From positions 62,001 to 126,000 of the forward strand of contig NZ_JALOBS010000014.1 of the NCBI RefSeq assembly GCF_023228165.1: DNA of 64,000 nucleotides, given 5' to 3'. Under the pieces are notes generated by a model. It was not told where the DNA came from, made no database searches, and was given only the letters and a program-made list of their open reading frames with translations. Position numbers and translations under genes: made by a program. This DNA is from Methylomonas sp. (lineage in GTDB: Bacteria; Pseudomonadota; Gammaproteobacteria; Methylococcales; Methylomonadaceae). Of this stretch, positions 52,961 to 62,777 are shown in pieces; within the stretch, counting starts at the first letter, position 1, and the number at the start of each line of letters is the position of its first letter.

Positions 52961-53889
52961 ACCGCCACCTCTGTCCGATTACGCCCATTTTGTTTAGCGT
53001 TATAAAGCGCAGCGCCGGCGGCTTTGGTAAGGTCCGGGCCGGTTAGATATTGTCCATTGTAGGTCGCCACGCCTAAACTCATGGTTATTCTGTCAGCTAT
53101 GTTGGAGCCTGCATGAGGAATATTCTGTTCGAAAACGGCTTGCCTAATCGACTCGGCAACCACGTGGGCACCTTGCAACTCGGTTTCCGGCAAAATTACC
53201 GTAAATTCTCCCCCGCCGTAGCGACAAGCCAAGTCAATCGGCCGTTTTGCTTGCTCTGCCATGGCGCGGGCTATTTGGCTTAAGCAATTGTCACCCGCCG
53301 GGTGTCCGTAACAGTCATTAAACACTTTAAAATAATCCAGGTCGCCAATAATCACCGACAAACTGGATTTGCTGCGTTTGGCCCAGGCAAACTGTCTGGC
53401 CAAGGTGCTATCAAAATTATGTCGATTGGCCAATCCGGTTAATTGATCGAATAGCGAGAGACGTTCCAATTCCAAATTGACTTGATGGAGTGTCTTTTGC
53501 GTATTGAAAAGTTTTTGCCGCATCAAATAAATACGTTCCATCACAATTACGGTCATCTGCAAACGCAACGGATTAAGCGGTTTCAACAAGTAGGCGTCGC
53601 CACCGGCTAAAATACCGTTGGCAAAGGAATCGTCATCGCTGTGTGTGGTCAGAAAAATAATCGGAAACCAGTCGTCTTTTTTGATTTCCCGGATCGCTTT
53701 GGTGGCTTCAATGCCATTGATAGAAGGCATTTCAATATCCATAAGAATCAAGTCCACGGTGTAATCGGCTACGAACTGCAGACAGTCTCCGCCATTTTCC
53801 GCATGAGCCACCTCGTGCCCCAATGACTTGAGGCATTCAGCCGCCAACATCCTGATGGTTTTGCTGTCATCGACAACCAAAATTTTCAT
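52957..53889 (-). CDS. Response regulator with GGDEF-type domain (GGGEF variant)
   Basis: A 310-aa protein with a CheY-like receiver (phospho-Asp D51 in ILMDIEMP, Lys in YLLKPLNP) and a GGDEF domain (about 145-305). The substrate side is intact (LTGLANRHNFD, GDLDYFKVFNDCYGHPAGD) and the product-inhibition I-site RPID is at 216-219. The signature, however, is RYGGGEF: residue 227 is Gly (GGA) where Asp or Glu binds the catalytic metal. Activity as a diguanylate cyclase is therefore doubtful. It is the first gene of the operon leading to mptG. Confidence 0.9.
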   Translation of the reverse strand: MKILVVDDSKTIRMLAAECLKSLGHEVAHAENGGDCLQFVADYTVDLILMDIEMPSINGIEATKAIREIKKDDWFPIIFLTTHSDDDSFANGILAGGDAYLLKPLNPLRLQMTVIVMERIYLMRQKLFNTQKTLHQVNLELERLSLFDQLTGLANRHNFDSTLARQFAWAKRSKSSLSVIIGDLDYFKVFNDCYGHPAGDNCLSQIARAMAEQAKRPIDLACRYGGGEFTVILPETELQGAHVVAESIRQAVFEQNIPHAGSNIADRITMSLGVATYNGQYLTGPDLTKAAGAALYNAKQNGRNRTEVAV

Positions 53890-54048
53890 ATTTAATATTC
53901 TTCCATTCCGTTACGCGAATTCTAATCTAAAATTTTTTTTCGATTTAGAAAACGATTGATAAAAGCAAACCAATCCCCTATTCTCAAAGCTAGAATAAGA
54001 AAGCATAGCAAACTAATCGACTCATGCCCGACCCTATAAGGAGCTATT

Positions 54049-55602
54049 ATGAAAATTGGCGTACCCAAAGAAATCCACGATGGTGAAAAACGCGTTGCCA
54101 CCACACCCGAAGCTGCCGATAAAATCATTAAACTCGGCTTTCAGATGTGCATCGAAAGCGGCGCCGGATTATTGGCCAATATTAGCGATGAAGCATACCG
54201 GGAAGTAGGAGTAGAAGTCTTACCCGATGCAAAATCCGTTTGGCAACAAGCCGACATCATTATGAAGGTCAGAGCGCCGGAACGCCATCCGGAAATAGCG
54301 ACCGATGAAGTCGAATTAATGAAAAAAGGTCAGCATTTGATTAGTTTTATCTGGCCCGCGCAAAACGAAAATTTGATGAAACGGTTGGCGGATAAACAGG
54401 CCACTGTTCTCGCCATGGATAGCGTGCCTCGCATGTCCCGTGCACAGAAAATGGATGCCTTAAGCTCGATGGCCAACATCGCCGGCTATCGTGCCATAGT
54501 GGAAGCCGCCCAACATTTCGGACGTTTTTTTACCGGTCAAATCACCGCGGCCGGCAAGGTGCCGCCCGCTAAGGTATTGGTGATCGGTGCGGGTGTGGCG
54601 GGTCTGGCCGCTATAGGTGCCGCCAAAAGTATGGGCGCCATCGTACGCGCCTTTGATACCCGCCCCGAGGTTAAAGAGCAAATCGAAAGCATGGACGCCG
54701 AGTTTTTAATGCTGGATTTCCAGGAAGACGGCTCGGGCAGCGGCGGCTACGCCAAAATCATGTCCAAGGAATTCATCGATGCGGAAATGGCTTTATTCGC
54801 TCGCCAGGCCATGGAAGTGGACATCATCATTACGACTGCTCTGATTCCCGGCAAGCCGGCCCCTGAACTGATTACCGCCGGCATGGTGAAATCCATGAAG
54901 CCAGGCAGCGTCATTGTCGACTTGGCTGCCGAACAAGGCGGTAACTGCGCCTTGACGGAAAAAGACCAAATCGTGGTGAAACACGATGTCACCATTATTG
55001 GTTACACTAACTTGCCCAGCCGACTGGCGAATCAATCTAGTCAGTTATATTCCACTAACTTGCGCCACTTGCTGACCGACTTATGTCCGGGTAAAGACGG
55101 TCTGCTTAACGTCAACATGGACGATGAAGTCATACGCGGCGCCACGGTTGTCAAGGAAGGCGCCATCACTTGGCCGCCGCCGCCACCCAAAATATCGGTC
55201 AGCCACAAACCGCTGACCGAATCGCCGGCCGTTGATGTCAAACCCGAAAAAAACAAGACCTTATTCTCGCAGTTTTTACCGATCCTGTTGGCGGGTGCCG
55301 CCTTGTTTGGCATGGGCGCGGTGGCGCCTCATTCCTTTTTGGAGCACTTTACGGTTTTCGTGCTGGCCTGTTTCATCGGCTACCAAGTGATCTGGAATGT
55401 ATCGGCCTCGCTGCATACCCCTTTGATGAGCGTGACTAACGCCATCAGCGGCATTATCGTCATCGGCGCATTGTTACAGGTGTCTACGCCGGACAACCTG
55501 ATCATCAGCGTTCTGTCCGGGGTGGCGATCTTGATTGCCGCCATCAACATCTCCGGTGGCTTTTTGGTCACCCGGCGCATGCTCGAAATGTTTAGAAAAT
55601 AA
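54049..55602 (+). CDS. pntA: NAD(P) transhydrogenase subunit alpha PntA
   Basis: A 517-aa subunit that binds NAD(H) and moves hydride to NADP+, driven by the proton gradient. Domain I (about 1-380) starts [20 protein letters not shown] and has the NAD fold [21 protein letters not shown] proline-rich linker ([10 protein letters not shown]) leads to four TM helices at the C-terminus. This is the E. coli type, with alpha1 and alpha2 fused. AGGAG precedes the ATG. Confidence 0.95.
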   Translation: MKIGVPKEIHDGEKRVATTPEAADKIIKLGFQMCIESGAGLLANISDEAYREVGVEVLPDAKSVWQQADIIMKVRAPERHPEIATDEVELMKKGQHLISFIWPAQNENLMKRLADKQATVLAMDSVPRMSRAQKMDALSSMANIAGYRAIVEAAQHFGRFFTGQITAAGKVPPAKVLVIGAGVAGLAAIGAAKSMGAIVRAFDTRPEVKEQIESMDAEFLMLDFQEDGSGSGGYAKIMSKEFIDAEMALFARQAMEVDIIITTALIPGKPAPELITAGMVKSMKPGSVIVDLAAEQGGNCALTEKDQIVVKHDVTIIGYTNLPSRLANQSSQLYSTNLRHLLTDLCPGKDGLLNVNMDDEVIRGATVVKEGAITWPPPPPKISVSHKPLTESPAVDVKPEKNKTLFSQFLPILLAGAALFGMGAVAPHSFLEHFTVFVLACFIGYQVIWNVSASLHTPLMSVTNAISGIIVIGALLQVSTPDNLIISVLSGVAILIAAINISGGFLVTRRMLEMFRK

Positions 55603-55613
55603 GGGGAAAACAA

Positions 55614-57050
55614 ATGTCACAAGGTTTAGTCACCATGTCGTATATCGCGGCATCGATTCTTTTCATTTTGAGCCTGAGCGGCCTTAGCCAACAAGAAACC
55701 TCGCGCCGCGGCAATTACTACGGCATGTTGGGGATGGCGATCGCCATACTCGCCACCATACTAGGCGGGCATGTCACCGCCTACCCGATACTAGCCGGCG
55801 CGTTGCTAATCGGCGGTATGATCGGTAGCTACGCCGCATTCCGGGTGGAAATGACTCAGATGCCGGAACTAGTCGCTTTGATGCACAGTTTGGTTGGTAT
55901 GGCGGCGGTTTTGGTTGGTTACGCCAGCTTCATGGACCATAGCATCATACTGAGCGGGGTTGAAGAAACCATACACGAACTGGAAATCTATATCGGTATT
56001 TTCATCGGCGCGGTTACCTTCTCGGGATCGGTGATCGCTTTCGGTAAACTGTGCGGCAGAATCAGCGGCAAACCGGTACTGTTACCGGGCCGCCATTGGC
56101 TGAATCTGCTGATGCTGATCGGCACTATAGCGCTCGGCCAGCAATTTTTAGTTAGCAACGAAACCGGCACGCCGGTATTCGGCAGCGACCTGTTTCAGAG
56201 TACTGTCTTTAACGGCCCACTATTAGCTCTGTTAATGATGACCGCCATCGCATTGATCTTTGGCATTCATATGGTAATGGCCATCGGCGGCGCCGACATG
56301 CCTGTAGTGGTGTCGATGCTGAATAGCTATTCCGGATGGGCGGCCGCCGCTACCGGCTTCATGCTCAGCAACGATTTATTGATCGTCACCGGCGCATTGG
56401 TCGGCAGCAGCGGGGCAATTTTGAGCTACATCATGTGCCGGGCCATGAATCGACAATTCCTTAGTGTCATTGCCGGCGGATTCGGTAGCGCCGGCAGCGG
56501 TGAGTCAGCCGAAATCGAGGGCGAAATCCAGCCTATCGAAGCCGAGGAAACCGCGCAATTGCTGCGCGATTCTAAAAGCATTGTCATCATTCCAGGCTAC
56601 GGTATGGCGGTGGCGCAAGCGCAACATACAGTGAACGAAATTACCAAATTGCTGACCAGCCAGGGTAAAAAAGTACGCTTCGCAATCCATCCGGTCGCCG
56701 GCCGTATGCCCGGTCACATGAACGTATTATTAGCGGAAGCTAAGGTGCCGTACGATATCGTGTTCGAAATGGACGAAATCAACGCGGATTTTCCCAATGT
56801 CGACGTCTCCATCGTGATTGGCGCCAACGACATCGTCAATCCTTCGGCGTTGGACGACCCCAATAGCCCCATTGCCGGTATGCCGGTGCTGGAATGCTGG
56901 AAAAGCGGCACGACTATCGTCATGAAACGCAGTATGGCTTCCGGTTATGCCGGGGTGGGTAACCCGCTGTTCGTACACGAAAACACCCGCATGCTGTTCG
57001 GAGATGCCAACGACAAACTGCTGGCTTTGCTGAAAGCGCTACAAGAATAG
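55614..57050 (+). CDS. pntB: NAD(P) transhydrogenase subunit beta PntB
   Basis: A 478-aa subunit with an N-terminal membrane domain (eight or nine TM helices, about 1-280) and a C-terminal NADP(H)-binding domain III ([62 protein letters not shown]). Eleven bases separate it from pntA, with an AAGGGG ribosome-binding site. In methanotrophs PntAB supplies NADPH for biosynthesis. Confidence 0.95.
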   Translation: MSQGLVTMSYIAASILFILSLSGLSQQETSRRGNYYGMLGMAIAILATILGGHVTAYPILAGALLIGGMIGSYAAFRVEMTQMPELVALMHSLVGMAAVLVGYASFMDHSIILSGVEETIHELEIYIGIFIGAVTFSGSVIAFGKLCGRISGKPVLLPGRHWLNLLMLIGTIALGQQFLVSNETGTPVFGSDLFQSTVFNGPLLALLMMTAIALIFGIHMVMAIGGADMPVVVSMLNSYSGWAAAATGFMLSNDLLIVTGALVGSSGAILSYIMCRAMNRQFLSVIAGGFGSAGSGESAEIEGEIQPIEAEETAQLLRDSKSIVIIPGYGMAVAQAQHTVNEITKLLTSQGKKVRFAIHPVAGRMPGHMNVLLAEAKVPYDIVFEMDEINADFPNVDVSIVIGANDIVNPSALDDPNSPIAGMPVLECWKSGTTIVMKRSMASGYAGVGNPLFVHENTRMLFGDANDKLLALLKALQE

Positions 57051-57186
57051 TTAAAGGGGGTAAGGGCAACAGCTTTCTAATCAGGCGTTGTCCGAACGCC
57101 CGGCACTCACGTCAGTTTGCTATTCTTACCCGGTCAATAGCTGACATTGAAATGTTTAGCTCATAAATCAGTGAGGAGCACATATC

Positions 57187-57906
57187 ATGGCAAGAAAAAT
57201 AAATTCAGCCGGCATCAAACTGGTGCAAAAGTTTGAAGGTTTAAAACTGGAGGCCTATCTGTGCCCTGCCGGGGTCTGGACCATAGGCTACGGCCACACC
57301 AAGGGCGTTAAAAAAGCCGACAAAATCACCCAGGCCGAGGCCGAGAAACTCTTGGCGCAAGACTTGAGCCAATGCGGTGAACAAGTCGAAAAATGCGTCC
57401 GGGTGCCTTTGCATGACAACCAGTTTGCGGCTTTGTCGAGCTTTGTATTTAATGCCGGCATGGGTAGTTTGTTATCCAGCACCTTGTTGCGCCGGCTGAA
57501 CAACGGCGATTACGACTGCGTACCCAGCGAATTAAGCAAATGGGTAAAAGCCTTAAACCCCAAAACCGGCAAAAAGGTGGCACTGCCCGGTCTGGTCAAA
57601 CGCCGGGCGGCAGAAGGTCAACTTTGGCTGGATACCGATAACAGCGACGAATTTCTAAATAGCAGCGATATGCCGCAAATCATCCATGCCGACGATTCAC
57701 GTACCGTCTACAGCGTCGCCGCGCGGGATGGCCTGCGGGTTCGCTGCGGTGCGGGTACGCAGTTCGAGATTCAGAAAGTGCTGCCCAGAGACGCGCAGGT
57801 TTATGTGATTCGGGAAAAAGACGGTTGGGCCGCCATCGACGCTGAAGGTGACGGCGCAATTGACGGCTGGGTTTCCATGGATTTTTTAAAAGTACATCAA
57901 ACCTAA
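57187..57906 (+). CDS. GH24 lysozyme with C-terminal SH3 domain
   Basis: A 239-aa protein. The phage-type lysozyme domain (1-150) shows the E-8aa-C-5aa-T catalytic arrangement: E17 in KFEGLK, C26 in YLCPAG and T32 in WTIGYGHT. A bacterial SH3 domain follows (about 175-236: YSVAARDGLRVRCGAGTQFE, DGWVSMDFLKV), which probably binds peptidoglycan. There is no signal peptide and no holin, Rz or phage gene nearby, so it is a stand-alone chromosomal gene, perhaps of old phage origin. GAGGAG precedes the ATG. Confidence 0.9.
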   Translation: MARKINSAGIKLVQKFEGLKLEAYLCPAGVWTIGYGHTKGVKKADKITQAEAEKLLAQDLSQCGEQVEKCVRVPLHDNQFAALSSFVFNAGMGSLLSSTLLRRLNNGDYDCVPSELSKWVKALNPKTGKKVALPGLVKRRAAEGQLWLDTDNSDEFLNSSDMPQIIHADDSRTVYSVAARDGLRVRCGAGTQFEIQKVLPRDAQVYVIREKDGWAAIDAEGDGAIDGWVSMDFLKVHQT

Positions 57907-57925
57907 ACCGGTATTCTACTTATTA

Positions 57926-57949
57926 GGCCGGCGGGGGTTCTTGCCGGCC
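57926..57949. terminator. GC-rich hairpin after the lysozyme gene
   Basis: GGCCGGC (57926-57932) pairs with GCCGGCC (57943-57949) across a 10-base loop, between convergent genes. No clean T-run follows on the plus strand. It is probably the shared transcription end. Confidence 0.5.
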
Positions 57950-57975
57950 CGCGGGTTAATGGTACCCAATCGTTT

Positions 57976-58161
57976 TTATTTGTTTCGCCCCGCCAATCCG
58001 AATATCAGTATCGCCGCCACCACTATCCCCGAATACACCATGTCTTGCCTGCTGGCACCCAAAAGGTAGGCAACCCCGGCGCCTATCCCCATGCCGACTC
58101 CGGTAAATGCCATGCTGCGCATCAGCTTACATAATGAACAGTCTTCATTGTAATGTTTCAT
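57976..58161 (-). CDS. Small membrane protein with CxxC, unknown
   Basis: A 61-aa protein, MKHYNEDCSLCKLMRSMAFT at the start, with a CSLC pair before two hydrophobic segments (GVGMGIGAGVAYLLG and MVYSGIVVAAILIFGLAG) and a basic end. The CxxC could bind metal or haem, or form a disulfide. No family is recognised. A GGAA ribosome-binding site precedes the ATG. It is 53 bases after the PilZ gene in the same direction. Confidence 0.6.
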   Translation of the reverse strand: MKHYNEDCSLCKLMRSMAFTGVGMGIGAGVAYLLGASRQDMVYSGIVVAAILIFGLAGRNK

Positions 58162-58214
58162 TGCGATTCCGGGGGGGGGCTTAAGGCGCTATTCAACTTT
58201 CCAACGCTACGGGT

Positions 58215-58811
58215 TTAAATTTCAGATTGGGCTTTACTGTCCCGCAACTGCTGCCATTGCATTCGTACCACATGCTTGATCAACAGTTCCTGATCTTCTT
58301 CATTGACATGGGTGAAATCAACGCTGACGGTATAATTTACCGGTTCCTCGCCAGCGTTATCGTTCGACCGGCAGCTTATCACGCGACCATAAATCCGCAT
58401 CAACGCCAAGCTGCTTGGCAAGTAAATTTCAATGGCCAGATTTTGTCCGATTGTCAATGGTTCGACTTGTTCAAAAGCCAATCCCGAGGCGCTCAAATTG
58501 ACGTCCTGGCAATTTTGGGCATTGACGTGACTACCGACAAACATGGTTGCCTGAGCCACGGCATTCACTTTTGCGTCCAAAATACGATATAGCTCCAATA
58601 TCTCGGGGCTTTGTTTCTCCATCCGCTGCATGATGCGCATCGCTTCTTGTGATAAAACATCCAAAGTAGCCGCCAATGAAAATTCACTGCCGATAATGCC
58701 CGTCGATTTAAGTCCCAAGTTGGCTGTTGCTTCGTCAATTTGTCGGTAAGACATGCTGACGGTATCGTTTATTCTGAAAAAGCGCCGTCTTTCGGTTGTT
58801 GCATTAAGCAT
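58215..58811 (-). CDS. PilZ-domain c-di-GMP-binding protein
   Basis: A 198-aa cytoplasmic protein. The c-di-GMP motifs are split: RRRFFR (RxxxR) at residues about 8-13 and NLSASG (NxSxxG) near 122, with a helical insert of about 85 residues between them (LDVLSQEAMRIMQRMEKQSP). The C-terminal beta-barrel continues to VSVDFTHVNEEDQELLIKHV. ATG 58811 has AGGAA; the frame extends upstream into motB but that part is rejected. Its position 16 bases after motB suggests it acts on the motor in response to c-di-GMP. Confidence 0.85.
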   Translation of the reverse strand: MLNATTERRRFFRINDTVSMSYRQIDEATANLGLKSTGIIGSEFSLAATLDVLSQEAMRIMQRMEKQSPEILELYRILDAKVNAVAQATMFVGSHVNAQNCQDVNLSASGLAFEQVEPLTIGQNLAIEIYLPSSLALMRIYGRVISCRSNDNAGEEPVNYTVSVDFTHVNEEDQELLIKHVVRMQWQQLRDSKAQSEI

Positions 58812-58827
58812 ATTAAAAATTCCTGGC

Positions 58828-59706
58828 TTAAGGTGTTTTGTCTGTAGTGGTATCGGTTTGAATGGTTTGCAAGGTATTGTTCTGGTCACTTAACAGCGCT
58901 TCGTCTCTGGCAATCACAATTTCCACCCGCCGGTTAATGGCGCGGTTTTGCGGTGAATCGTTCGGCACCAAGGGATGGGTATCGGCGTGCCCTTCAATTA
59001 AAAACCGGTTAGGATCGATTTGCTGTTTTTCCAACATGTATTGAGCAACTGTCACCGCCCGCGAAGAAGACAACTCCCAGTTGGAGCGATACATAATGGT
59101 TTTAATCGGAATATCGTCGGTGTGACCGGCAACAATTACTTTTCCTTTCGATTCCATAACGGCTTGAGTGATTTTGTCCATTACCGGCTCAAAACCCGGT
59201 TTCAAAACCGCACTGGCGGACGAAAAAGAGCCTTTTTCATTGATTCTGATCACAATTCGAAAGCCATTGGTTTCCACCGTCACCAAACCTTGGTCGATTT
59301 CCGATTGTAATTCTTGCTTGATTTTATCAGCCTCTGCTTCGATTTCCTGGCGGGTTGCTTCCATGACTTTTTGTTTGGCCGTCTCCATATCATCGGGCGT
59401 ATCTATTTTTTCCTTTTCCTCTTCGGTGGATTGGCGAATTTCATCCAGAGGCGTCTGTTGCACCTGGCCTGGACTGAAGTGTTGCTCGATAATGCTGGTA
59501 CCCATGGGAATTTGATCGACATGGATTTCCCGTTGCACCCCGAAGGCCTCTTTTAAAGAGTCTGCAACCGCTTTAAACTTAACCACATCCATGCTGGCCA
59601 TGGATAGTAACAACACGAAAAAACACATCAACAGCGACATCAGGTCGGCAAAGGTTGCCAACCACATCGGCGCGCCGGCAGGAGGACATTTTGGACAATC
59701 GGACAT
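58828..59706 (-). CDS. motB: Flagellar stator protein MotB/PomB
   Basis: A 292-aa stator subunit with one TM helix (about 14-38) that carries the ion-binding aspartate D21 in ATFADLMSLL, a plug segment after it, and a C-terminal OmpA-like peptidoglycan-binding domain (VIVAGHTDDIPI, ELSSSRAVTVAQYML, NRAINRRVEI). A cysteine pair CPKC lies in the short cytoplasmic N-terminus. The Phe-Ala-Asp-Leu-Met context and Asp/Glu-rich linker resemble PomB. AGGAGG precedes the ATG. It is two bases after motA. Confidence 0.92.
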   Translation of the reverse strand: MSDCPKCPPAGAPMWLATFADLMSLLMCFFVLLLSMASMDVVKFKAVADSLKEAFGVQREIHVDQIPMGTSIIEQHFSPGQVQQTPLDEIRQSTEEEKEKIDTPDDMETAKQKVMEATRQEIEAEADKIKQELQSEIDQGLVTVETNGFRIVIRINEKGSFSSASAVLKPGFEPVMDKITQAVMESKGKVIVAGHTDDIPIKTIMYRSNWELSSSRAVTVAQYMLEKQQIDPNRFLIEGHADTHPLVPNDSPQNRAINRRVEIVIARDEALLSDQNNTLQTIQTDTTTDKTP

Positions 59707-59708
59707 AA

Positions 59709-60461
59709 TTATTCCTCCTGACGTTTCTTCTCTGCCACATAGGTATTCAGCAGTGTTCTCAATACCTTGGGATTGGTGCCTTCCTGTAGATTGGCGATAA
59801 AATTCATGACCAGTTCTTTATTGGCTTTTTCGTAATTTAGCACGCTGGCCAATTTATCTATCATCGGCAGCGCAAACACGTTGGCAATCATCGCGCCATA
59901 TAAGGTGGTTAACAAGGCAACCGCCATGGCCGGCCCAATTGCCGCGGGATCGGACATATTGGCCAACATTTGCACCAAACCCACCAAGGTACCGATCATG
60001 CCCATGGCCGGGGCCAAATCGGCCACCCCTTTCCACATGCCCTGCCCCACTTCATTACGGCTCACCATTAAATCGATGTCTTGCTGTAATAAATTTTTTA
60101 CGAACTCAGGGTTATAGCCATCCACGCACAGTCGTATGCCTTTTTTCATGAAGTCATCGGACACCTCTGCGGACTCTAAGGCCAACAAGCCGTTTTTACG
60201 GGCCATATCAGCCAATGTCACGGCTTCTTCAATCAAAACATTGGGATCAACCTTTTTGTTCATGAAAGCCCGTCCCGCCACACCGAAGGAACGCAGAAAA
60301 TCCGCAATCGGCAAGCGCATCAAGGAAACCCCAAATGTTCCGCCGAACACGATTAGAATAGAGGGCACATCGATAAAGAGCAAAATGCTGCCGCCCGATA
60401 CAATGGCCGCGGCAATAATCCCCACACCGAGTAAAAAACCCAATAAAGTTGCAATATCCAC
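59709..60461 (-). CDS. motA: Flagellar stator protein MotA/PomA
   Basis: A 250-aa membrane protein with four TM helices. It starts MDIATLLGFLLGVGIIAAAI with GGSILLFIDVPSILIVFGGT, the PomA-like N-terminus that lacks the extra residues of E. coli MotA. The cytoplasmic loop has charged residues for FliG contact (EEAVTLADMARKNGLLALES), and the third helix motif is GMIGTLVGLVQML. PomA-like sequence points to Na+ but does not prove it. The start codon is GTG with a GAGAGG-type ribosome-binding site. Confidence 0.92.
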   Translation of the reverse strand: MDIATLLGFLLGVGIIAAAIVSGGSILLFIDVPSILIVFGGTFGVSLMRLPIADFLRSFGVAGRAFMNKKVDPNVLIEEAVTLADMARKNGLLALESAEVSDDFMKKGIRLCVDGYNPEFVKNLLQQDIDLMVSRNEVGQGMWKGVADLAPAMGMIGTLVGLVQMLANMSDPAAIGPAMAVALLTTLYGAMIANVFALPMIDKLASVLNYEKANKELVMNFIANLQEGTNPKVLRTLLNTYVAEKKRQEE

Positions 60462-60787
60462 TTGTTATCCTCTCTCTTGGAATACTGTTATTTTTAACCC
60501 TATCAGGATAGCTGAATTCGCAACTTTACGCAGCTTTGCTGTGAATTCGCGTTTTAATTCGGCGTTGAAATTTGCCTACCGATCTTATAGGGTAAAATGA
60601 AATTTGATTTTAATAAGCGGATGACGGTTTATTTATGTTCGTTATGTTCTGTTAGATCATAAACAGTACCGCGTAACCTTATCTTAACCAGTTGTTTGTG
60701 GCGCAAAGTATCGGGGACTCCCGTTTTCATCGAGGCCGCGGCCCCATACCGCTGATTCACGAATAGATTTATTTCTTAAGGAATATT
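60462..60787. other. 326-base divergent regulatory region between motA and amylosucrase
   Basis: No gene is supported. It must hold the promoters of the leftward motAB-pilZ unit and of the rightward amylosucrase gene. A direct repeat GAATTCGC occurs near 60512 and again near 60542. I could not identify a clear sigma-28 or sigma-70 promoter by eye. Confidence 0.4.
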
Positions 60788-62743
60788 ATGTACGAGCAAG
60801 AGTCCCATTCACTGCTAAACGACATTCTTGATGATCTGAAACCTGAGATCATCCGCCAGGATTTAAGGCATTTTTATACCCGCTTAGGTGCTAACTTTTA
60901 TGCCATTTATTCGCTGTTCTATAACCTTTATGGGCACCGGGAGGATTTTAAACCTCAGATGCTAAGCCTGGTGGAAACCATGGCCAAAGGTTATATCAAC
61001 CGTTCGGCTGAATTGGAAAAAGTCGACATCGAGCGCGAACGGGATCACAACTGGTTTTTGTCGCAAAAGTGGGTGGGGATGGCGCTTTACACCAATGGTT
61101 TTGCCGATAACCTCGGCGATTTGGTTAACAAAACACCTTACTTCATGGAATTGGGCATTAATATGGTACATATCATGCCGATTTTAAAATGCCCCATTGG
61201 CAAGAGTGACGGCGGCTACGCCATCAGCGATTTCCGTCAAATCGACGAACGTGTCGGCAACCTTGATGACTTGGCGCTGGTCTCCAAGGATTTTAGAAAA
61301 CGCGACATCTTGCTGGTATTGGACATTGTGCTCAACCACACCTCGGATGAACACGAATGGGCGCAAAAAGCCATGCAGGGCGAGCAACGCTATCAAGAAT
61401 ATTACTTTACCTTCGACACCCGGGAAATCCCGGATATGTTCGAGCAAACCATGCCGCAAATCTTCCCTGAAACCGACCCCGGCAACTTCACTTGGAACGA
61501 AGACATGCAAAAATGGGTGATGACGGTATTTCATGACTACCAATGGGACCTGAATTACGGTAATCCCAGAGTCTTTATTGAAATGCTGGACATCATCCTG
61601 TTTTGGGCCAATCAGGGCGTCGACGTATTGCGATTGGATGCCGTGGCCTTCTTATGGAAGAAAATCGGCACCAGCTGTCAAAACGAACGCAATGCGCATT
61701 TGATTCTGCAATTACTGAAAGACTGCTGCCAGGTCACGGCACCCGGCGTGCTGTTCATCGCCGAAGCCATCGTTGCGCCGGTGGAAGTCATCAAATATTT
61801 TGGCGAAGATGCCATCATAGCCAAGGAATGCGAAATCGCTTACAACGCCACTTTCATGGCTTTGTTGTGGGATGGCATTGCCACGCACAATGCCAAGTTG
61901 CTCTATCAAGGCCTAAAAAACCTGCCCGCCAAGCTTGAACGGGCCACTTGGTTGAATTACGTGCGCTGCCACGACGACATCGGCTTCGGCTTTGACGACA
62001 GCGACGTGCGCGCGGCTGGTTACGAACCTTATGCGCATCGCCAGTTTTTAATCGATTATTTCAGCGGCCAGTTCGATGCATCCCCGGCCCGCGGCGAAGT
62101 CTTCATGCGCGACGAAATCACCGGAGACGCCAGAATTTGCGGCTCTCTGGCGTCTCTGGTCGGCTTGGAGGCCGGCATTGAAAATAACGATCAAGAGCTG
62201 ATCAATAGTGCTATCAGCCGCATTATCTTAGTGCATAGCCTGATTTTGTCTTTTGGCGGCATTCCCTTGCTGTACAACGGCGATGCCATTGGTGTGGTCA
62301 ACGATTACAGCTACCGCGACGACGACGGCAAGAGTGACGATAACCGTTGGATACATCGGCCTAAAATCAATTGGGAACGGGCGGAATTACGCAAAAAGCA
62401 GGGCTCTATCGAATTCGTTCTATTCAATGCCATGAAGAAAATGATCGCCATTAGAAAGGAAACCTCGGCTTTTGCCGATTTCAATAACCGGGAAATCCTG
62501 GATACCGACAACGAGCACCTACTTTGTTACATGCGTTTTGATCATCTGCGTCCATCCGAACGAATTTTGGTGGTGGCCAATTTCGACAGCAGTCCTCAAT
62601 ACCTGGATCTGGACCGAATCAACAATCGCGGTATTAACCTGCACGGCCAAAAAATCGATTTATACACGGGTAGTAAACCGGCACAGCTCGAGAACCGCAT
62701 CGTGTTATCGCCCTATCAATTTTACTGGCTGACCACCATATAA
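60788..62743 (+). CDS. ams: Amylosucrase
   Basis: A 651-aa GH13 subfamily 4 enzyme that turns sucrose into alpha-1,4-glucan plus fructose. By position the catalytic residues are nucleophile D284 (GVDVLRLDAVAF), acid/base E326 (LFIAEAIVAP) and D396 (VRCHDDIGFGF), matching D286, E328 and D393 of Neisseria polysaccharea. The helical N-terminal domain (about 1-90) and C-terminal beta domain (GQKIDLYTGSKPA) are also typical. In methanotrophs the gene is usually next to sucrose synthesis genes (sps, spp, fruK); here it is alone. AAGGA precedes the ATG. Confidence 0.93.
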   Translation: MYEQESHSLLNDILDDLKPEIIRQDLRHFYTRLGANFYAIYSLFYNLYGHREDFKPQMLSLVETMAKGYINRSAELEKVDIERERDHNWFLSQKWVGMALYTNGFADNLGDLVNKTPYFMELGINMVHIMPILKCPIGKSDGGYAISDFRQIDERVGNLDDLALVSKDFRKRDILLVLDIVLNHTSDEHEWAQKAMQGEQRYQEYYFTFDTREIPDMFEQTMPQIFPETDPGNFTWNEDMQKWVMTVFHDYQWDLNYGNPRVFIEMLDIILFWANQGVDVLRLDAVAFLWKKIGTSCQNERNAHLILQLLKDCCQVTAPGVLFIAEAIVAPVEVIKYFGEDAIIAKECEIAYNATFMALLWDGIATHNAKLLYQGLKNLPAKLERATWLNYVRCHDDIGFGFDDSDVRAAGYEPYAHRQFLIDYFSGQFDASPARGEVFMRDEITGDARICGSLASLVGLEAGIENNDQELINSAISRIILVHSLILSFGGIPLLYNGDAIGVVNDYSYRDDDGKSDDNRWIHRPKINWERAELRKKQGSIEFVLFNAMKKMIAIRKETSAFADFNNREILDTDNEHLLCYMRFDHLRPSERILVVANFDSSPQYLDLDRINNRGINLHGQKIDLYTGSKPAQLENRIVLSPYQFYWLTTI

Positions 62744-62777
62744 GCTGGTGCAAGCTCGGTCAAAACCCTATTGCGCT

